A DNA stretch of 64,000 nucleotides from Serratia sp. FDAARGOS_506 (GCF_003812745.1 NZ_CP033831.1:1426001-1490000), one strand, 5' to 3'. Positions 30,138-39,144 are shown, counted from the first letter of the stretch. Translations and numbers: made by a program. Notes: generated by a model not told the origin, from the letters alone.

Positions 30138-30260
30138 ATGCTGGACTCATTCATCGTATTCATTTCTCAAGGCGCGGAGCTGGGCTCCGCTGCCAGCCAC
30201 ACCCCGCAGGCGGCGGTTGCCGCGGTGTTGTGCGCCGCGCTGATTAACTTCTTCAGTTAA
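30138..30260 (+). CDS. yshB: Small membrane protein YshB
   Basis: A 40-codon frame starting at ATG 30138 (CTGGAGG ribosome-binding site) encodes MLDSFIVFISQGAELG, then SHTPQAAVAAVLCAALINFFS. The C-terminal SHTPQ-AVAAVLCAA-FS pattern matches the small E. coli protein YshB, which lies at the same place after glnG. The final 18 residues are hydrophobic enough for one membrane helix. YshB has been linked to intracellular virulence in Salmonella; its molecular role is unknown. The gene has its own promoter candidate and a terminator directly after the stop. Confidence 0.88.
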   Translation: MLDSFIVFISQGAELGSAASHTPQAAVAAVLCAALINFFS

Positions 30261-30288
30261 AAAAACAGCCGCATCAGCGGCTGTTTTT
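30261..30288. terminator. Bidirectional terminator between yshB and hemN
   Basis: A perfect 12-bp stem AAAAACAGCCGC/GCGGCTGTTTTT with ATCA loop starts immediately after the yshB stop. A and T tracts on both sides suit the convergent genes. Confidence 0.92.
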
Positions 30289-30294
30289 TCATCC

Positions 30295-31668
30295 TCAGAT
30301 CACCCGTGAGAATTGCTGGCTGCGCGCCTGTTGCCGCAGATAGCGGTCAAAACACATGCAGATATTGCGGATCAGCAAGCGCCCGCGCGGCGTAACGCGG
30401 ATGCCCTGCTCGTCTCGCTCCACCAGCCCATCGCGTTCAAACGGTGCCAGCAGCTGCAGGTCTTCGGCGAAGTAAGTGGTGAAGTCGATGCCGTATTGCC
30501 GTTCAAGCGGCTGATACGCCAACCGGAAATTACAGATCAGGGTTTTGATCAGATCGCGCCGCAGGCAATCGTCGTCCGTCAACGCCAGCCCGCGCCACAG
30601 CGCATTACCCTGCGCCTGTACGCTGTCATAGTAATGCTTCAGCTCTTTCTGGTTCTGCGCATAGCTGTCGCCTAGCATGCTGATGGCCGACACGCCCAGC
30701 CCCAGCAGATCGCTGTCGCCCTGGGTGGTGTAGCCCTGGAAATTGCGGTGCAGCTTGCCTTCGCGTTGGGCGATTGCCAGCTCGTCGTCCGGGCGCGCAA
30801 AGTGATCCATGCCGATGAACTGATAGCCGGCGCCGGTCAGGAAAGCGATGCTTTGCTGCAGGATATCCAGCTTCTGCTGCGCGCCCGGCAGGTCGGCGTC
30901 TTTGATTTTGCGCTGGGCGGCGAACAAGTTCGGCATATGCGCGTAGTTGAACACGCTGAGGCGATCGGGATTCAGCTCAGCCACCCGCTGCAGCGTGAAA
31001 GCGAAGCTTTCCGGCGTCTGTTTCGGCAGGCCGTAAATCAGATCGATATTGGTCGAGCGGAAACCCAGCGCTTTGGCCCGCTCAATCAGGGCGAAGATAA
31101 AGGCCTCGTCCTGCTCGCGGTTGACCAGCTGCTGCACCTGCTTGTTGAAATCCTGCACCCCCATGCTCAGACGGTTGAAGCCTTCTGCGCGTAAATGATC
31201 GAGCACATCCAGCTCTATCTCGCGCGGATCGACCTCGATCGACATCTCCGCATCGGGCAGGAAATCAAAGTGTTCGCGCAGCAACGCCACCAGCCGGCTG
31301 ATTTGCGCTTTATCCAGGTAGGTCGGCGTACCGCCGCCCCAGTGCATTTGGCCGACCTTACGTCCGGCAAACAGCGGCGCACGGCTGGCGATCTCTTGCG
31401 CCAAAACGTTCAGGTATTCGTCGGCCTTGTGCGTTTGGCGCGTCACCAGCTTGTTGCAGCCGCAGAAGTAGCACAGCTTATGGCAAAAAGGGATATGCAC
31501 GTACAGCGACAGCGGCCGATCAGGATAGCGCGCAGCGGCGCGTTGAAACGCCGCTTCGTCGTAGCTCTGGTTAAACTCCAGCGCCGTAGGGTATGAGGTA
31601 TAACGCGGCCCTGAGTAGTTATATTTTTGGATCAGGGCCAAATCCCAGACAATCGTCTGCTCTGACAT
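30295..31668 (-). CDS. hemN: Oxygen-independent coproporphyrinogen III oxidase
   Basis: The 457-residue radical-SAM enzyme converts coproporphyrinogen III to protoporphyrinogen IX without oxygen in haem synthesis. The 4Fe-4S cluster ligands are Cys62, Cys66 and Cys69 in FCHKLCYFCGC, and the SAM-binding GGGTPTYL follows near residue 112. The length equals E. coli HemN when started at ATG 31668, five bases after AAGGAG; the GTG at 31674 overlaps that site. The ribosome-binding site itself contains the stop codon of the small upstream frame, so the two may be translationally coupled. Confidence 0.97.
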   Translation of the reverse strand: MSEQTIVWDLALIQKYNYSGPRYTSYPTALEFNQSYDEAAFQRAAARYPDRPLSLYVHIPFCHKLCYFCGCNKLVTRQTHKADEYLNVLAQEIASRAPLFAGRKVGQMHWGGGTPTYLDKAQISRLVALLREHFDFLPDAEMSIEVDPREIELDVLDHLRAEGFNRLSMGVQDFNKQVQQLVNREQDEAFIFALIERAKALGFRSTNIDLIYGLPKQTPESFAFTLQRVAELNPDRLSVFNYAHMPNLFAAQRKIKDADLPGAQQKLDILQQSIAFLTGAGYQFIGMDHFARPDDELAIAQREGKLHRNFQGYTTQGDSDLLGLGVSAISMLGDSYAQNQKELKHYYDSVQAQGNALWRGLALTDDDCLRRDLIKTLICNFRLAYQPLERQYGIDFTTYFAEDLQLLAPFERDGLVERDEQGIRVTPRGRLLIRNICMCFDRYLRQQARSQQFSRVI

Positions 31669-31670
31669 GC

Positions 31671-31844
31671 TCACTCCTTCCGATATCTTTTTCTACCGGG
31701 CCGGGAGAGGGGCGGTTGTCTGCGCTGTCTGGCCACGGAAGCGCTGCGAAAACGCGCTTTGCGCTTAGACAGCCGCCATAGTTTACCGAATAACCACAGC
31801 AGATAACACATCAAGAGTAGGGCTATTGTCGGGATTAGCCACAT
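31671..31844 (-). CDS. Putative small basic single-pass membrane protein
   Basis: An uninterrupted 57-codon frame lies between yihI and hemN on their strand, starting 6 bp after the yihI stop and ending with TGA embedded in the hemN ribosome-binding site. The product begins MWLIPTIALLLMCYLLWLFG, a clear membrane helix, and continues as a very basic tail with 16 Lys/Arg in the last 37 residues (KLWRLSKRKARFRSASVARQ, then RRQPPLSRPGRKRYRKE). Its own ribosome-binding site is weak, so coupling to yihI is likely. I know of no E. coli name. It might be a shortened relative of DUF2489 proteins that I recall near yihI in other gamma-proteobacteria; that is unverified. Confidence 0.6.
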   Translation of the reverse strand: MWLIPTIALLLMCYLLWLFGKLWRLSKRKARFRSASVARQRRQPPLSRPGRKRYRKE

Positions 31845-31850
31845 AGCGCG

Positions 31851-32390
31851 TTAAAAGGCGTCTTTCGGATTGCCGCCTTTCAGCAGCTTCAGAATATCTT
31901 CCTGCTTCTCTTCTTCTTCGTCGTCGTCTTCGCCCAGCTCGATGCCCAGCACGTCCATCAGCACATCGATGCGATCCAACGTTTTGTCGACATAGGTCTG
32001 CTCTTCCGCGTTCAGCGTTTCGCCGTCGTCGATACGATCCAGCAGCGCGTTCAGGCGTTCGTCATTTTCCAGCTTCGCCAGCTCTTCTTCCGGCGACAGG
32101 CGCGGTTTCGCTTCGGCCTTTGGCTTCGGCTGCGGTTTGGCCTTCACTTTGGTTTCGTCTACCACCAGCGCAACCGGCACTTTACTGCCAATACGCGGAT
32201 CTTTGGCTGCCGCCGCCGATTTGTTTTTCTGGTTGCCGGACTCGACCTGGGTGCGCGAACCGGAAGCGAGGCCACGACGCTTTTTAAGGCGCTTACGCTC
32301 GCGCGCTTCCTGATCGAGCTCCATACGGCTTTTCTTTTTCGTTTTTGACTTCGCCGCGCTGCCGCGAGGTGCTTTTGATGGCTGGTTCAT
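31851..32390 (-). CDS. yihI: Der GTPase-activating protein YihI
   Basis: The 179-residue, highly charged protein activates the GTPase Der (EngA), which acts in 50S subunit assembly. The N-terminus is lysine-rich ([20 protein letters not shown] near residue 15), the middle is a low-complexity [15 protein letters not shown] linker, and the C-terminal half is acidic with [19 protein letters not shown] at the end. This layout is characteristic of YihI. It is followed by the small membrane frame and hemN, and preceded by the CsrC RNA gene on the same strand. Confidence 0.94.
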   Translation of the reverse strand: MNQPSKAPRGSAAKSKTKKKSRMELDQEARERKRLKKRRGLASGSRTQVESGNQKNKSAAAAKDPRIGSKVPVALVVDETKVKAKPQPKPKAEAKPRLSPEEELAKLENDERLNALLDRIDDGETLNAEEQTYVDKTLDRIDVLMDVLGIELGEDDDEEEEKQEDILKLLKGGNPKDAF

Positions 32391-32452
32391 AGCATGTGCT
32401 CTTAGGTATGTAGATTCAGTATAGAATTGCGGCGGAATCTAGCAGAAAGCGG

Positions 32453-32832
32453 ACAAAGAAAAAAGGCGGCAGGTTAAACCTGCCGCCTATTTCGCACCTT
32501 CTCGCGAAGGGTATTCCTGTTACGCGCTCCTTGCGCACATGCAACATCCCGGTTTTTCCCTCTGCTATAACCGCATTCCCTGCCACTACGTCCTTCATCC
32601 TGAAAGAAAAATCGTCCATGGCGCAATCCATTCGCATCCGCTCTTCCCGAGCGCGCTTCCTGCGGGCATCCAAATTGCCGATACTTCACCATCCGATGTG
32701 CCTGTCGCCTATTCCGGTGCGAAAGGGTCACTTCCTTTTGCGTTCATCCTGGCACTCATTGCACGCCCTGTGCTTTCCCTGAGATTTGTCATCCTTCCCG
32801 GATGTTCCCTAATCCTGCGCAACCCTGCGTTA
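32453..32832 (-). ncRNA. csrC: CsrC regulatory RNA (CsrA sponge)
   Basis: The minus-strand transcript contains about 22 GGA motifs in roughly 380 nt, many as AGGA or GGGA in predicted loops (for example CGGGAAGGATGAC, GCCAGGATGAAC, CAGGATGAAGGACG). It ends in a strong terminator, stem AGGCGGCAGG/CCTGCCGCCT followed by TTTTTTCTTTG, very like that of E. coli csrC. In E. coli csrC also lies between yihI and yihA (engB). Such RNAs sequester the global regulator CsrA. The 5' end is predicted from TTGAGC (32861-32866) and TAAAGT (32839-32844), with 16-bp spacing. The RNA would be longer than the E. coli one (about 245 nt). Confidence 0.92.
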
Positions 32833-32838
32833 ACGACT

Positions 32839-32866
32839 ACTTTACGTTATTGTTGCGAAGGCTCAA
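32839..32866 (-). promoter_or_regulatory. Predicted csrC promoter
   Basis: -35 TTGAGC and -10 TAAAGT on the minus strand with 16-bp spacing, placing the start near 32832, about 15 nt before the first GGA motif. Confidence 0.55.
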
Positions 32867-32906
32867 GGCACCTGACGCCGATTTGGACGAGATTTCCCTA
32901 CAACGA

Positions 32907-32997
32907 AAAAACAACATGTTGTTTTTAAAATAAAAAAAGAAATATCACTTTCGAATAAAGCGACATTACCCGCGATTCGAATGGCAAATGTCTCACA
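32907..32997 (-). promoter_or_regulatory. Upstream control elements of csrC: perfect palindrome and UvrY-like half-site
   Basis: A perfect 20-bp palindrome AAAAACAACATGTTGTTTTT lies at 32907-32926, about 75-95 bp upstream of the predicted csrC start. Further upstream, minus-strand TGTGAGACATTTGCCAT (32981-32997) shares the TGTGAG half of the GacA/UvrY box. E. coli csrB and csrC are activated by BarA-UvrY from distal sites. The palindrome-binding factor is unknown. Confidence 0.45.
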
Positions 32998-33124
32998 ACC
33001 TACGCGCGGCATAACTGTCGTTTTATCGCGTCCCGCCGCTTAAAAACCGAGAAACACGCCATTTTTACCGCTGATGCAGTTATAATCGCCAACCAGTTAG
33101 CCATCCTCACGGAGACGAAAAATT

Positions 33125-33769
33125 TTGACCAGCAAGAACTACAACTATCATGTGACCCATTTCGTCACCAGCGCACCCGATATTCGCCATCTGCCGGGGG
33201 ATGCAGGAATTGAAGTCGCCTTTGCCGGCCGTTCCAACGCCGGGAAATCCAGCGCGCTGAACACCCTGACCAACCAAAAAAGCCTGGCGCGCACCAGTAA
33301 GACGCCGGGGCGCACCCAGCTGATCAACCTGTTCGAAGTGGAAGACGGCATCCGCCTGGTCGACCTGCCGGGTTACGGCTACGCAGAAGTGCCGGAAGAG
33401 ATGAAGCGCAAATGGCAGCGCGCGCTGGGCGAATACCTGCAGATGCGCAACAGCCTGAAAGGCCTGGTGGTGCTGATGGATATCCGCCATCCGCTGAAAG
33501 ATCTCGACCAGCAGATGATCCAGTGGGCGGTCGACGTCGGCACCCCGGTGCTGGTGCTGCTGACCAAGGCCGACAAGCTGGCCTCCGGCGCACGCAAGGC
33601 GCAGCTCAATATGGTGCGTGAAGCGGTGCTGCCGTTTATGGGAGATATCCAGGTTGAAGCCTTCTCGTCGCTAAAGAAGATCGGCGTCGACAAGCTGCGC
33701 CAGAAACTGGATACCTGGTTTAACGAAATCCCGCCGGAAGTGCTGCCGGAAGACGAAGCAGGCGAATAA
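33125..33769 (+). CDS. engB: Ribosome biogenesis GTPase EngB (YihA/YsxC)
   Basis: The 214-residue TrmE-Era-EngA-EngB family GTPase is needed for late 50S assembly. Motifs are G1 GRSNAGKSS near residue 35, G3 [11 protein letters not shown] near 80, and G4 TKADK near 140. Translation appears to start at a TTG codon at 33125, with GGAGA ten bases upstream and no suitable ATG nearby; the [14 protein letters not shown] start aligns with the family. It lies between the csrC and spf RNA genes, as in E. coli. Confidence 0.95.
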   Translation: MTSKNYNYHVTHFVTSAPDIRHLPGDAGIEVAFAGRSNAGKSSALNTLTNQKSLARTSKTPGRTQLINLFEVEDGIRLVDLPGYGYAEVPEEMKRKWQRALGEYLQMRNSLKGLVVLMDIRHPLKDLDQQMIQWAVDVGTPVLVLLTKADKLASGARKAQLNMVREAVLPFMGDIQVEAFSSLKKIGVDKLRQKLDTWFNEIPPEVLPEDEAGE

Positions 33770-33787
33770 ACCCAGGCTGAACGCCAG

Positions 33788-33816
33788 AGCCGATGCCTCA
33801 CCGCATCGGCTTTTTT
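33788..33816 (+). terminator. Terminator after engB
   Basis: A 9-bp stem AGCCGATGC/GCATCGGCT with CTCACC loop is followed by TTTTT. Confidence 0.88.
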
Positions 33817-34004
33817 ATGCCCGCAGTTCAGCCGCCGGCGGAATTTTTTGTTATCTAATTACAGTTCTGAAATAAAGCCATCATAAAAACTTATCGCCAA
33901 AGCAGGCTTATCTCGCCGGTTTACGGCGTTGAGGGAGCGGAAGCGGGAACGAAAAGCGGGGCGGTGCGATAGGAAAAACGTATGGTTTACTGCTGTTTTT
34001 ACAA

Positions 34005-34112
34005 TAAAAAACGCCCCAGTCAATACTGACTGGGGCGGCTAAATATTCAGCCAAATCCGATTACGTGAAGTAAAAGGTCTGAAAGATAGAACATCTTACC
34101 TCTGTACCCTAC
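34005..34112 (-). ncRNA. spf: Spot 42 RNA
   Basis: The minus strand starts GTAGGGTACAGAGGTAAGA and is nearly base-for-base E. coli Spot 42, including the unpaired GTAATCGGATTTGGCTGAA stretch used for target pairing. It closes with the terminator stem CGCCCCAGTCAG/CTGACTGGGGCG and a T run at 34006-34011. The length of about 108 nt equals the E. coli RNA. Spot 42 is an Hfq-dependent RNA that represses secondary-carbon genes when cAMP is low. It lies between engB and polA, the conserved location. Confidence 0.97.
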
Positions 34113-34155
34113 GCCTGTAACTCTACATCATTTTTTCGCAGGGCAAAAGAATTTT

Positions 34156-34174
34156 TTGTAGTTTACTTACACAA
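34156..34174 (-). promoter_or_regulatory. Candidate CRP site upstream of spf
   Basis: Minus-strand TTGTGTAAGTAAACTACAA keeps the TGTG half of the CRP dyad and has TACA in the other half. Its centre is about 53 bp upstream of the Spot 42 start, similar to the repressing CRP site of E. coli spf. Confidence 0.5.
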
Positions 34175-34285
34175 TTTGCGGCGCAAGAACGGCGAAGTTG
34201 GGGAAACTATCGCCGCATCTTGTAGCTTAATTACGAAAAATGCTTAGGTTCTCGCCAGTTAGCGCATCCAGCGATAAAAAGGCGA

Positions 34286-37084
34286 TCAGTGCGCCTCATC
34301 CCAGTTCATGCCGACGCCCACATCGACCTTCAGCGGCACCGCCAACGTCATGCTGCCCTCCATCAATTGGCGGATGCGTTGGCTGGCTTCTTCGATCACC
34401 GACTCGTGCACCTCAAAGACCAATTCATCGTGCACCTGCATGATCGCGCGCACCAGCGGCTTCTCTTGCCCTTGCAACCAGGCGTCGACCTCGATCATCG
34501 CACGCTTGATAATATCGGCCGCCGTGCCCTGCATCGGGGCGTTGATGGCGGCTCGCTCGGCCGCCTTACGGCGCATGGCGTTGCTGGAGCGGACGTCCGG
34601 CAGGTACAGGCGGCGCCCATCCAGCGTGCTGACATAGCCCTGTTCGGAAGCCTGCTGGCGGGTGCGCTCCATGTAGTCCAACACGCCCGGGTAACGCTCG
34701 AAGTACAGATCCATATAGCGCTGGGCTTCCCCACGCGGGATCCCCAACTGACGCGCCAGACCGAAGGCGCTCATGCCATAAATCAGACCGAAGTTAATCG
34801 CCTTGGCGCTGCGGCGCTGTTCGCCGGTCACTTTATCCAACGGCACGCCGAAGACTTCCGACGCCGTGGCGCGGTGGATGTCTTTCCCTTCGGCGAAGGC
34901 CTTCAGCAGCCCTTCATCCTGTGACAAATGCGCCATGATGCGCAGCTCGATCTGCGAGTAGTCGGCCGCGACGATGCGGTAACCTTCCGGTGCGATAAAG
35001 GCCTGGCGGATGCGCCGCCCTTCTTCGTTGCGCACCGGGATGTTCTGCAGGTTCGGATCGCTCGAGGAGAGACGGCCGGTGGCAGTCACCGCCTGATGGT
35101 ACGAAGTATGCACCCGGCCGCTCACCGGGTTGATCATCAGCGGCAGCTTGTCGGTATAGGTGGTCTTCAGCTTCGCCAGACCGCGGTATTCCAGGATCAC
35201 CTTCGGCAGCGGGTAGTCCAGCGCCAGCTCGGCCAGCACTTCTTCATTGGTGGACGGTGCCCCGCCCGGAGTTTTCTTCAGCACCGGCAGCTTTTGTTTT
35301 TCGTACAAGATAGCCTGCAGCTGCTTGGTCGACGCCAGGTTGAACGGCTCTTCCGCCAGCTCATGGGCCTGCGCCTCCAGCTCCGCCAGACGCTTGGCCA
35401 GCTCCTGGGAGTGAGCCGACAAAATGGCCGGATCGATCAGCACCCCGGTGCGCTCAATATGCGAGAGCACCGGCAGCAGCGGCATTTCAATCTCGTTGAA
35501 CACCGTCATCAGCTCTGGGCTCTGCTTCAGCTGCGGCCACATCGCCAGGTGCAGCTGCAGCGTGACATCGGCGTCTTCGGCGGCGTAAGGCGCCGCCTGC
35601 TCCAGCGCGATCTGATTGAACGTCAGCTGGTTTTTACCCTTGCCGGCGATCTCTTCGAAGGTGATGGTTTTGTGGCCCAAATAGCGATCGGCCAGGCTGT
35701 CCATATCATGACGGCCGCCGACGCTGTCCAGCACATAGGACTCCAACATGGTGTCATAGGCGATGCCGCGCATCTCGATGCCGTAGCGCGCCAGCAGGCT
35801 CATATCGAACTTCAGGTTTTGCCCGACCTTCAGCGCTTTATCGTCCTCCAGCAGCGGCTTGAGCGCTTCCAACACGTAGGCGCGGTCCAGTTGTGCCGGG
35901 GCATCCAGATAATCGTGCGCCACCGGCAAATAGGCCGCTTCGCCCGGTGCGATCGCGAAGGAAAGGCCGATCAGGTTGGCGGTCAGGGTATCCAGGCCGT
36001 CGGTTTCGGTATCGAAGGCAAACACGTCGGCCTTTTTCAGCCGCGCCAGCCAGTCGGTAAATGTCGCTTCATCCAGGATAGTGACATACCCGTCCTGGGA
36101 CAGCTTGGCCTCCGCCTGCGCTTTCGGCGCTTCCGCGGCGACGGCCGGTTTGGCGCCGCCGGCAGCTTTCGCACCCGCGCCTTTCTTGTTTTCCAGCCAT
36201 ACGCCGGCCTCCACGTCCGCCAGCCAGCGTTTGAACTCGTACTGTTTGAACAGCTGTTGCAACGTATCGACATCCGGCTCGGACACCGTCAGCTCAGCGC
36301 ACGTCAGATCCAGCTCGACGTCGGTTTTGATCGTCGCCAGCTTATAGGAGAGATACGCGACCTCTTTATTCTGCTCCAGCTTGGCCGCCATGGTTTTGGC
36401 ACCGCGGAAGCTCAGCGTGGCGATGCTCTCCAGATTGCCGTACAAGGCATCCAGCCCGCCGATGCCCTGCAGCAACGCCTGGGCGGTTTTCTCGCCCACA
36501 CCCGGCACGCCGGGAATGTTGTCCGATGAATCGCCCATCAACGCCAGGAAGTCGATGATCAGCTCCGGCGGAATACCGTACTTGTCGCACACTTCCTGCG
36601 GGCCAAGGATTGTGTTGTTCATGGTGTTGATCAGGGTAACGTTCGGCGTCACCAGCTGCGCCATGTCTTTGTCGCCGGTGCTGATCAGCACCGCATGGCC
36701 TGCCTTTTCGGCCTCCAGCGCCAGCGTACCGATAACGTCGTCCGCCTCAACGCCGGGCGTCACCAGCAGCGGCAGGCCCATGGCCTTGACCATGCTATGC
36801 AACGGCTCGATCTGCGCGCGCAGATCGTCCGGCATCGGTGGCCGATGCGACTTGTATTCGGCGAACAGCTCATCGCGGAAAGTCTTCCCTTTGGCATCAA
36901 ACACCACGGCAACGTGGCTCGGTTGATACTGCAGCAGCAGGCTGCGCAGCATATTCAGCACGCCGTACATCGCGCCGGTCGGCTCGCCCGCCGAGTTGGT
37001 CAGCGGCGGGAAGGCGTGATAAGCGCGGTAGAGGTAGGAGGAACCGTCAACCAGGATTAGTGGGTTTTCTGCAATCTGGGCCAT
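34286..37084 (-). CDS. polA: DNA polymerase I
   Basis: The 932-residue enzyme fills gaps and removes RNA primers. The N-terminal 5'-3' exonuclease domain (1-about 290) begins [19 protein letters not shown] with acidic residues in DADDVIGTL-like [10 protein letters not shown] and [16 protein letters not shown]. An Ala/Lys-rich linker near 300-335 leads into an intact proofreading domain ([11 protein letters not shown] near 355). The polymerase domain has [17 protein letters not shown] (motif A), [16 protein letters not shown] (motif B) and [10 protein letters not shown] (motif C). All catalytic motifs are intact. A DnaA box lies 126 bp upstream. Confidence 0.98.
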   Translation of the reverse strand: MAQIAENPLILVDGSSYLYRAYHAFPPLTNSAGEPTGAMYGVLNMLRSLLLQYQPSHVAVVFDAKGKTFRDELFAEYKSHRPPMPDDLRAQIEPLHSMVKAMGLPLLVTPGVEADDVIGTLALEAEKAGHAVLISTGDKDMAQLVTPNVTLINTMNNTILGPQEVCDKYGIPPELIIDFLALMGDSSDNIPGVPGVGEKTAQALLQGIGGLDALYGNLESIATLSFRGAKTMAAKLEQNKEVAYLSYKLATIKTDVELDLTCAELTVSEPDVDTLQQLFKQYEFKRWLADVEAGVWLENKKGAGAKAAGGAKPAVAAEAPKAQAEAKLSQDGYVTILDEATFTDWLARLKKADVFAFDTETDGLDTLTANLIGLSFAIAPGEAAYLPVAHDYLDAPAQLDRAYVLEALKPLLEDDKALKVGQNLKFDMSLLARYGIEMRGIAYDTMLESYVLDSVGGRHDMDSLADRYLGHKTITFEEIAGKGKNQLTFNQIALEQAAPYAAEDADVTLQLHLAMWPQLKQSPELMTVFNEIEMPLLPVLSHIERTGVLIDPAILSAHSQELAKRLAELEAQAHELAEEPFNLASTKQLQAILYEKQKLPVLKKTPGGAPSTNEEVLAELALDYPLPKVILEYRGLAKLKTTYTDKLPLMINPVSGRVHTSYHQAVTATGRLSSSDPNLQNIPVRNEEGRRIRQAFIAPEGYRIVAADYSQIELRIMAHLSQDEGLLKAFAEGKDIHRATASEVFGVPLDKVTGEQRRSAKAINFGLIYGMSAFGLARQLGIPRGEAQRYMDLYFERYPGVLDYMERTRQQASEQGYVSTLDGRRLYLPDVRSSNAMRRKAAERAAINAPMQGTAADIIKRAMIEVDAWLQGQEKPLVRAIMQVHDELVFEVHESVIEEASQRIRQLMEGSMTLAVPLKVDVGVGMNWDEAH

Positions 37085-37581
37085 AGCGTTTCTTTATCGT
37101 GATCGGACATAGGGGTAAGCATGCCATAGCTGGCCGCCGGAGACGAACCTTAGCGTGCATTACGGACGAAAATGATGTGATGGTGCGTGAGGATCCGCAA
37201 GATCTTGCCTGTGGATAACTTTGTGCATAGAAAAGAGACCGAATTATAACGCTGCGATTATCGTTATAACGGCGAATAAAATTCCTATTTAAATCACCGC
37301 GTTAAAAGAACGAATTCCGGCGACGCTTTATTACTGGCTTTTATTGAATTTGTGGATATAACTTTCGCCGGATTTTAATCGCACTATTAATCAAATTCGG
37401 CGCCTCAATTACCCTAGCACAAACTGGAAAAGTTGCACGAAAACTCAGCAAATGGTTATCCAATGAGACGAAAAACAGTGATTTTTAGCGGCGCTTTACC
37501 CCGATGATTTCTGTTAAAATATGTTTTTGTTCATGCGCTTCGGCATGCAACGATGTTCTCAACAACCGTCAGCCCATAACC
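37085..37581. other. AT-rich polA-yihG intergenic region
   Basis: This 497-bp gap between divergent genes is much more AT-rich than its neighbours. It contains a DnaA box (37210-37218), the palindrome CGTTATAACG (37262-37271), an 8-bp inverted repeat TCCGGCGA/TCGCCGGA (37316-37323 and 37365-37372) and a TAAAAT -10-like hexamer near 37515 that may serve yihG. I see no convincing small gene. Confidence 0.5.
37210..37218 (-). promoter_or_regulatory. DnaA box upstream of polA
   Basis: Minus-strand TTATCCACA is a perfect consensus DnaA box on the polA strand. DnaA has been reported to stimulate polA expression in E. coli; function here is inferred. Confidence 0.55.
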
Positions 37582-38478
37582 ATGCCAAGATTGTTAACGC
37601 CTGTTATCTTTATCATTTCCGTCATACTCACCATTCTGGTGACGGTGTTGTGTTCTATCCCAATCACGCTGGCCGGCATCGTGAAACTCTTGGTGCCTAT
37701 TCCCGCCGTTTGGCGATATATCTCGGCTTTCGCCGATTTCATGATGTGGTGTTGGTGTCAGGGGTTGGCGCTGTTATTGCGCATTAACGGGCAATTGCGT
37801 TGGGATATTGAAGGGCTGGAAGGACTGGATCGTAAAAACTGGTATCTGCTGATCAGCAACCACGAAAGTTGGTCGGATATTGTCGTGTTGTGCGTGCTGT
37901 TCAGAAATCATATCCCAATGAACAAGTACTTCCTCAAGCAACAGTTAGCCTGGGTGCCTTTTGTCGGTCTGGCCTGCTGGGCGCTGGACATGCCATTCAT
38001 GAAGCGCTACTCCCGCGCCTATTTGCTTAAGCATCCGGAAAAGCGCGGCAAGGATATCGAAACGACGCGCCGTTCCTGCGAAAAATTTCGCCAGCGTCCA
38101 ACCACTATCGTCAATTTCGTCGAAGGTTCGCGCTTCACTGAAGCCAAGAAAATTAAAAGCAATTCGCCGTACCGCAATTTGCTGGCGCCCAAAGCCGCCG
38201 GCATTGCGTTTACGCTCAGCGCGCTGGGCAATCAGTTCGACAAAGTGTTGAACGTTACCCTGCTCTATCCGGAAAATAACCAACGGCCCTTTATGGATAT
38301 GCTGTGCGGGCGGCTGACGCGTATAGTGGTAAGAATAGAGACGCTGCCGATCGATGAAACCCTGCACGGGGACTATTTCAACGACAAACAGTTCAAGCGG
38401 CGCTTCCAGCTGTGGCTGAATACGCTGTGGCAAGAAAAAGATCGGTTGCTGGATAAATTGAAGCGGCAATACGGATAA
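37582..38478 (+). CDS. yihG: Inner-membrane acyltransferase YihG
   Basis: The 298-residue protein belongs to the PlsC-like 1-acylglycerol-3-phosphate acyltransferases. It has an N-terminal hydrophobic helix (residues 8-32) and the catalytic HX4D motif in NHESWSD near residue 96, followed by [12 protein letters not shown] near 180. E. coli YihG has been described as an acyltransferase influencing phospholipid composition. ATG 37582 gives near-family length but its ribosome-binding site is weak; an upstream frame to 37504 is not convincing. It is convergent with dsbA. Confidence 0.9.
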   Translation: MPRLLTPVIFIISVILTILVTVLCSIPITLAGIVKLLVPIPAVWRYISAFADFMMWCWCQGLALLLRINGQLRWDIEGLEGLDRKNWYLLISNHESWSDIVVLCVLFRNHIPMNKYFLKQQLAWVPFVGLACWALDMPFMKRYSRAYLLKHPEKRGKDIETTRRSCEKFRQRPTTIVNFVEGSRFTEAKKIKSNSPYRNLLAPKAAGIAFTLSALGNQFDKVLNVTLLYPENNQRPFMDMLCGRLTRIVVRIETLPIDETLHGDYFNDKQFKRRFQLWLNTLWQEKDRLLDKLKRQYG

Positions 38479-38480
38479 AA

Positions 38481-38505
38481 AAACGCCGGCAATGCCGGCG
38501 TTTTT
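38481..38505. terminator. Terminator between yihG and dsbA
   Basis: A perfect 10-bp stem AAACGCCGGC/GCCGGCGTTT with AAT loop starts 3 bp after the yihG stop and has A and T tracts for both directions. Confidence 0.9.
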
Positions 38506-38520
38506 CATGTTGAGTCTGGC

Positions 38521-39144
38521 TTATTTCTGTTGGCTGAGGAATTTAACCACGTCGGCGAACTGCTTCACGTAAGCGTCCATCGAGCTGGTATCCAGGCCAT
38601 CGTTTTTCACCATGTATTTGCCGTTGACGAATACCGCCGGCACACCGCGCAGCTGCAGATCTTCCGCCGCCTTCTCCTGTTGAACCACCAGAGATTTCAC
38701 CACGAAGCTGTTCCAGGCCGCATCATAATCTGCGGCGGTCACGCCCGCTTTCACGAAGACATTACGGATATCGTCCGGCGTTTGCACGGTCTGGGTTTTT
38801 TGCACCGCTTCAAACATCAGCGGGCTCACCTTATCTTCCACGCCCAGCGCCATCGCCACCGCCCAGGCCTGAGTCAGCTGTTTGCCCAGCGGCCCCAGGA
38901 ACTCAACGTGGTACTTGGTCATTTTGGTGCCGGCAGGCAGCGCCTTCTTCACGTTCTCGGACACGTGATAGACCTGCTCGAACTGATAGCAGTGCGGGCA
39001 GTAGAAGGAGAAGAACTCCAGCACCTGCGGCTCGCCGGTCACCGGCTTGTCCAGGGTCACGTATTGAGCGCCATCGCTAAACTGTGCAGCCGAGGCACTG
39101 AATGCCATCACCATGCCAACGAGCGCCAACCATATTTTTTTCAT
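38521..39144 (-). CDS. dsbA: Thiol:disulfide oxidoreductase DsbA
   Basis: The 207-residue periplasmic protein inserts disulfide bonds into exported proteins and is reoxidised by DsbB. A signal peptide ([19 protein letters not shown]) is cleaved after about residue 19. The active site is Cys49-Pro-His-Cys52, the DsbA-type CPHC, in a thioredoxin fold, and the cis-proline loop is in [12 protein letters not shown] near 170. It follows srkA by 29 bp in the same operon; in E. coli Cpx also drives the srkA-dsbA pair. Confidence 0.98.
   Translation of the reverse strand: MKKIWLALVGMVMAFSASAAQFSDGAQYVTLDKPVTGEPQVLEFFSFYCPHCYQFEQVYHVSENVKKALPAGTKMTKYHVEFLGPLGKQLTQAWAVAMALGVEDKVSPLMFEAVQKTQTVQTPDDIRNVFVKAGVTAADYDAAWNSFVVKSLVVQQEKAAEDLQLRGVPAVFVNGKYMVKNDGLDTSSMDAYVKQFADVVKFLSQQK

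Larger units (their letters stand above)
32391..33124. other. yihI-engB intergenic region
   Basis: This 734-bp gap holds the CsrC RNA gene on the minus strand (32453-32832), its promoter and upstream control sequences, and the engB promoter with TATAAT at 33081-33086. The section 32900-33000 is strikingly AT-rich compared with its surroundings. Open frames at 32416-32673, 32474-32731, 32531-32782 and 32539-32928 overlap the RNA gene and are not believed. Confidence 0.85.

Noticed and set aside
32416-32928. Open frames of 85-129 codons over the yihI-engB gap
   Set aside because: The DNA is explained by the CsrC RNA gene, whose repeated GGA/TCC pattern creates stop-free frames by chance; none has similarity or a good ribosome-binding site.
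34928-36529. 533-codon open frame opposite polA
   Set aside because: It is antisense to the conserved polymerase and shows only composition expected from the reverse strand.
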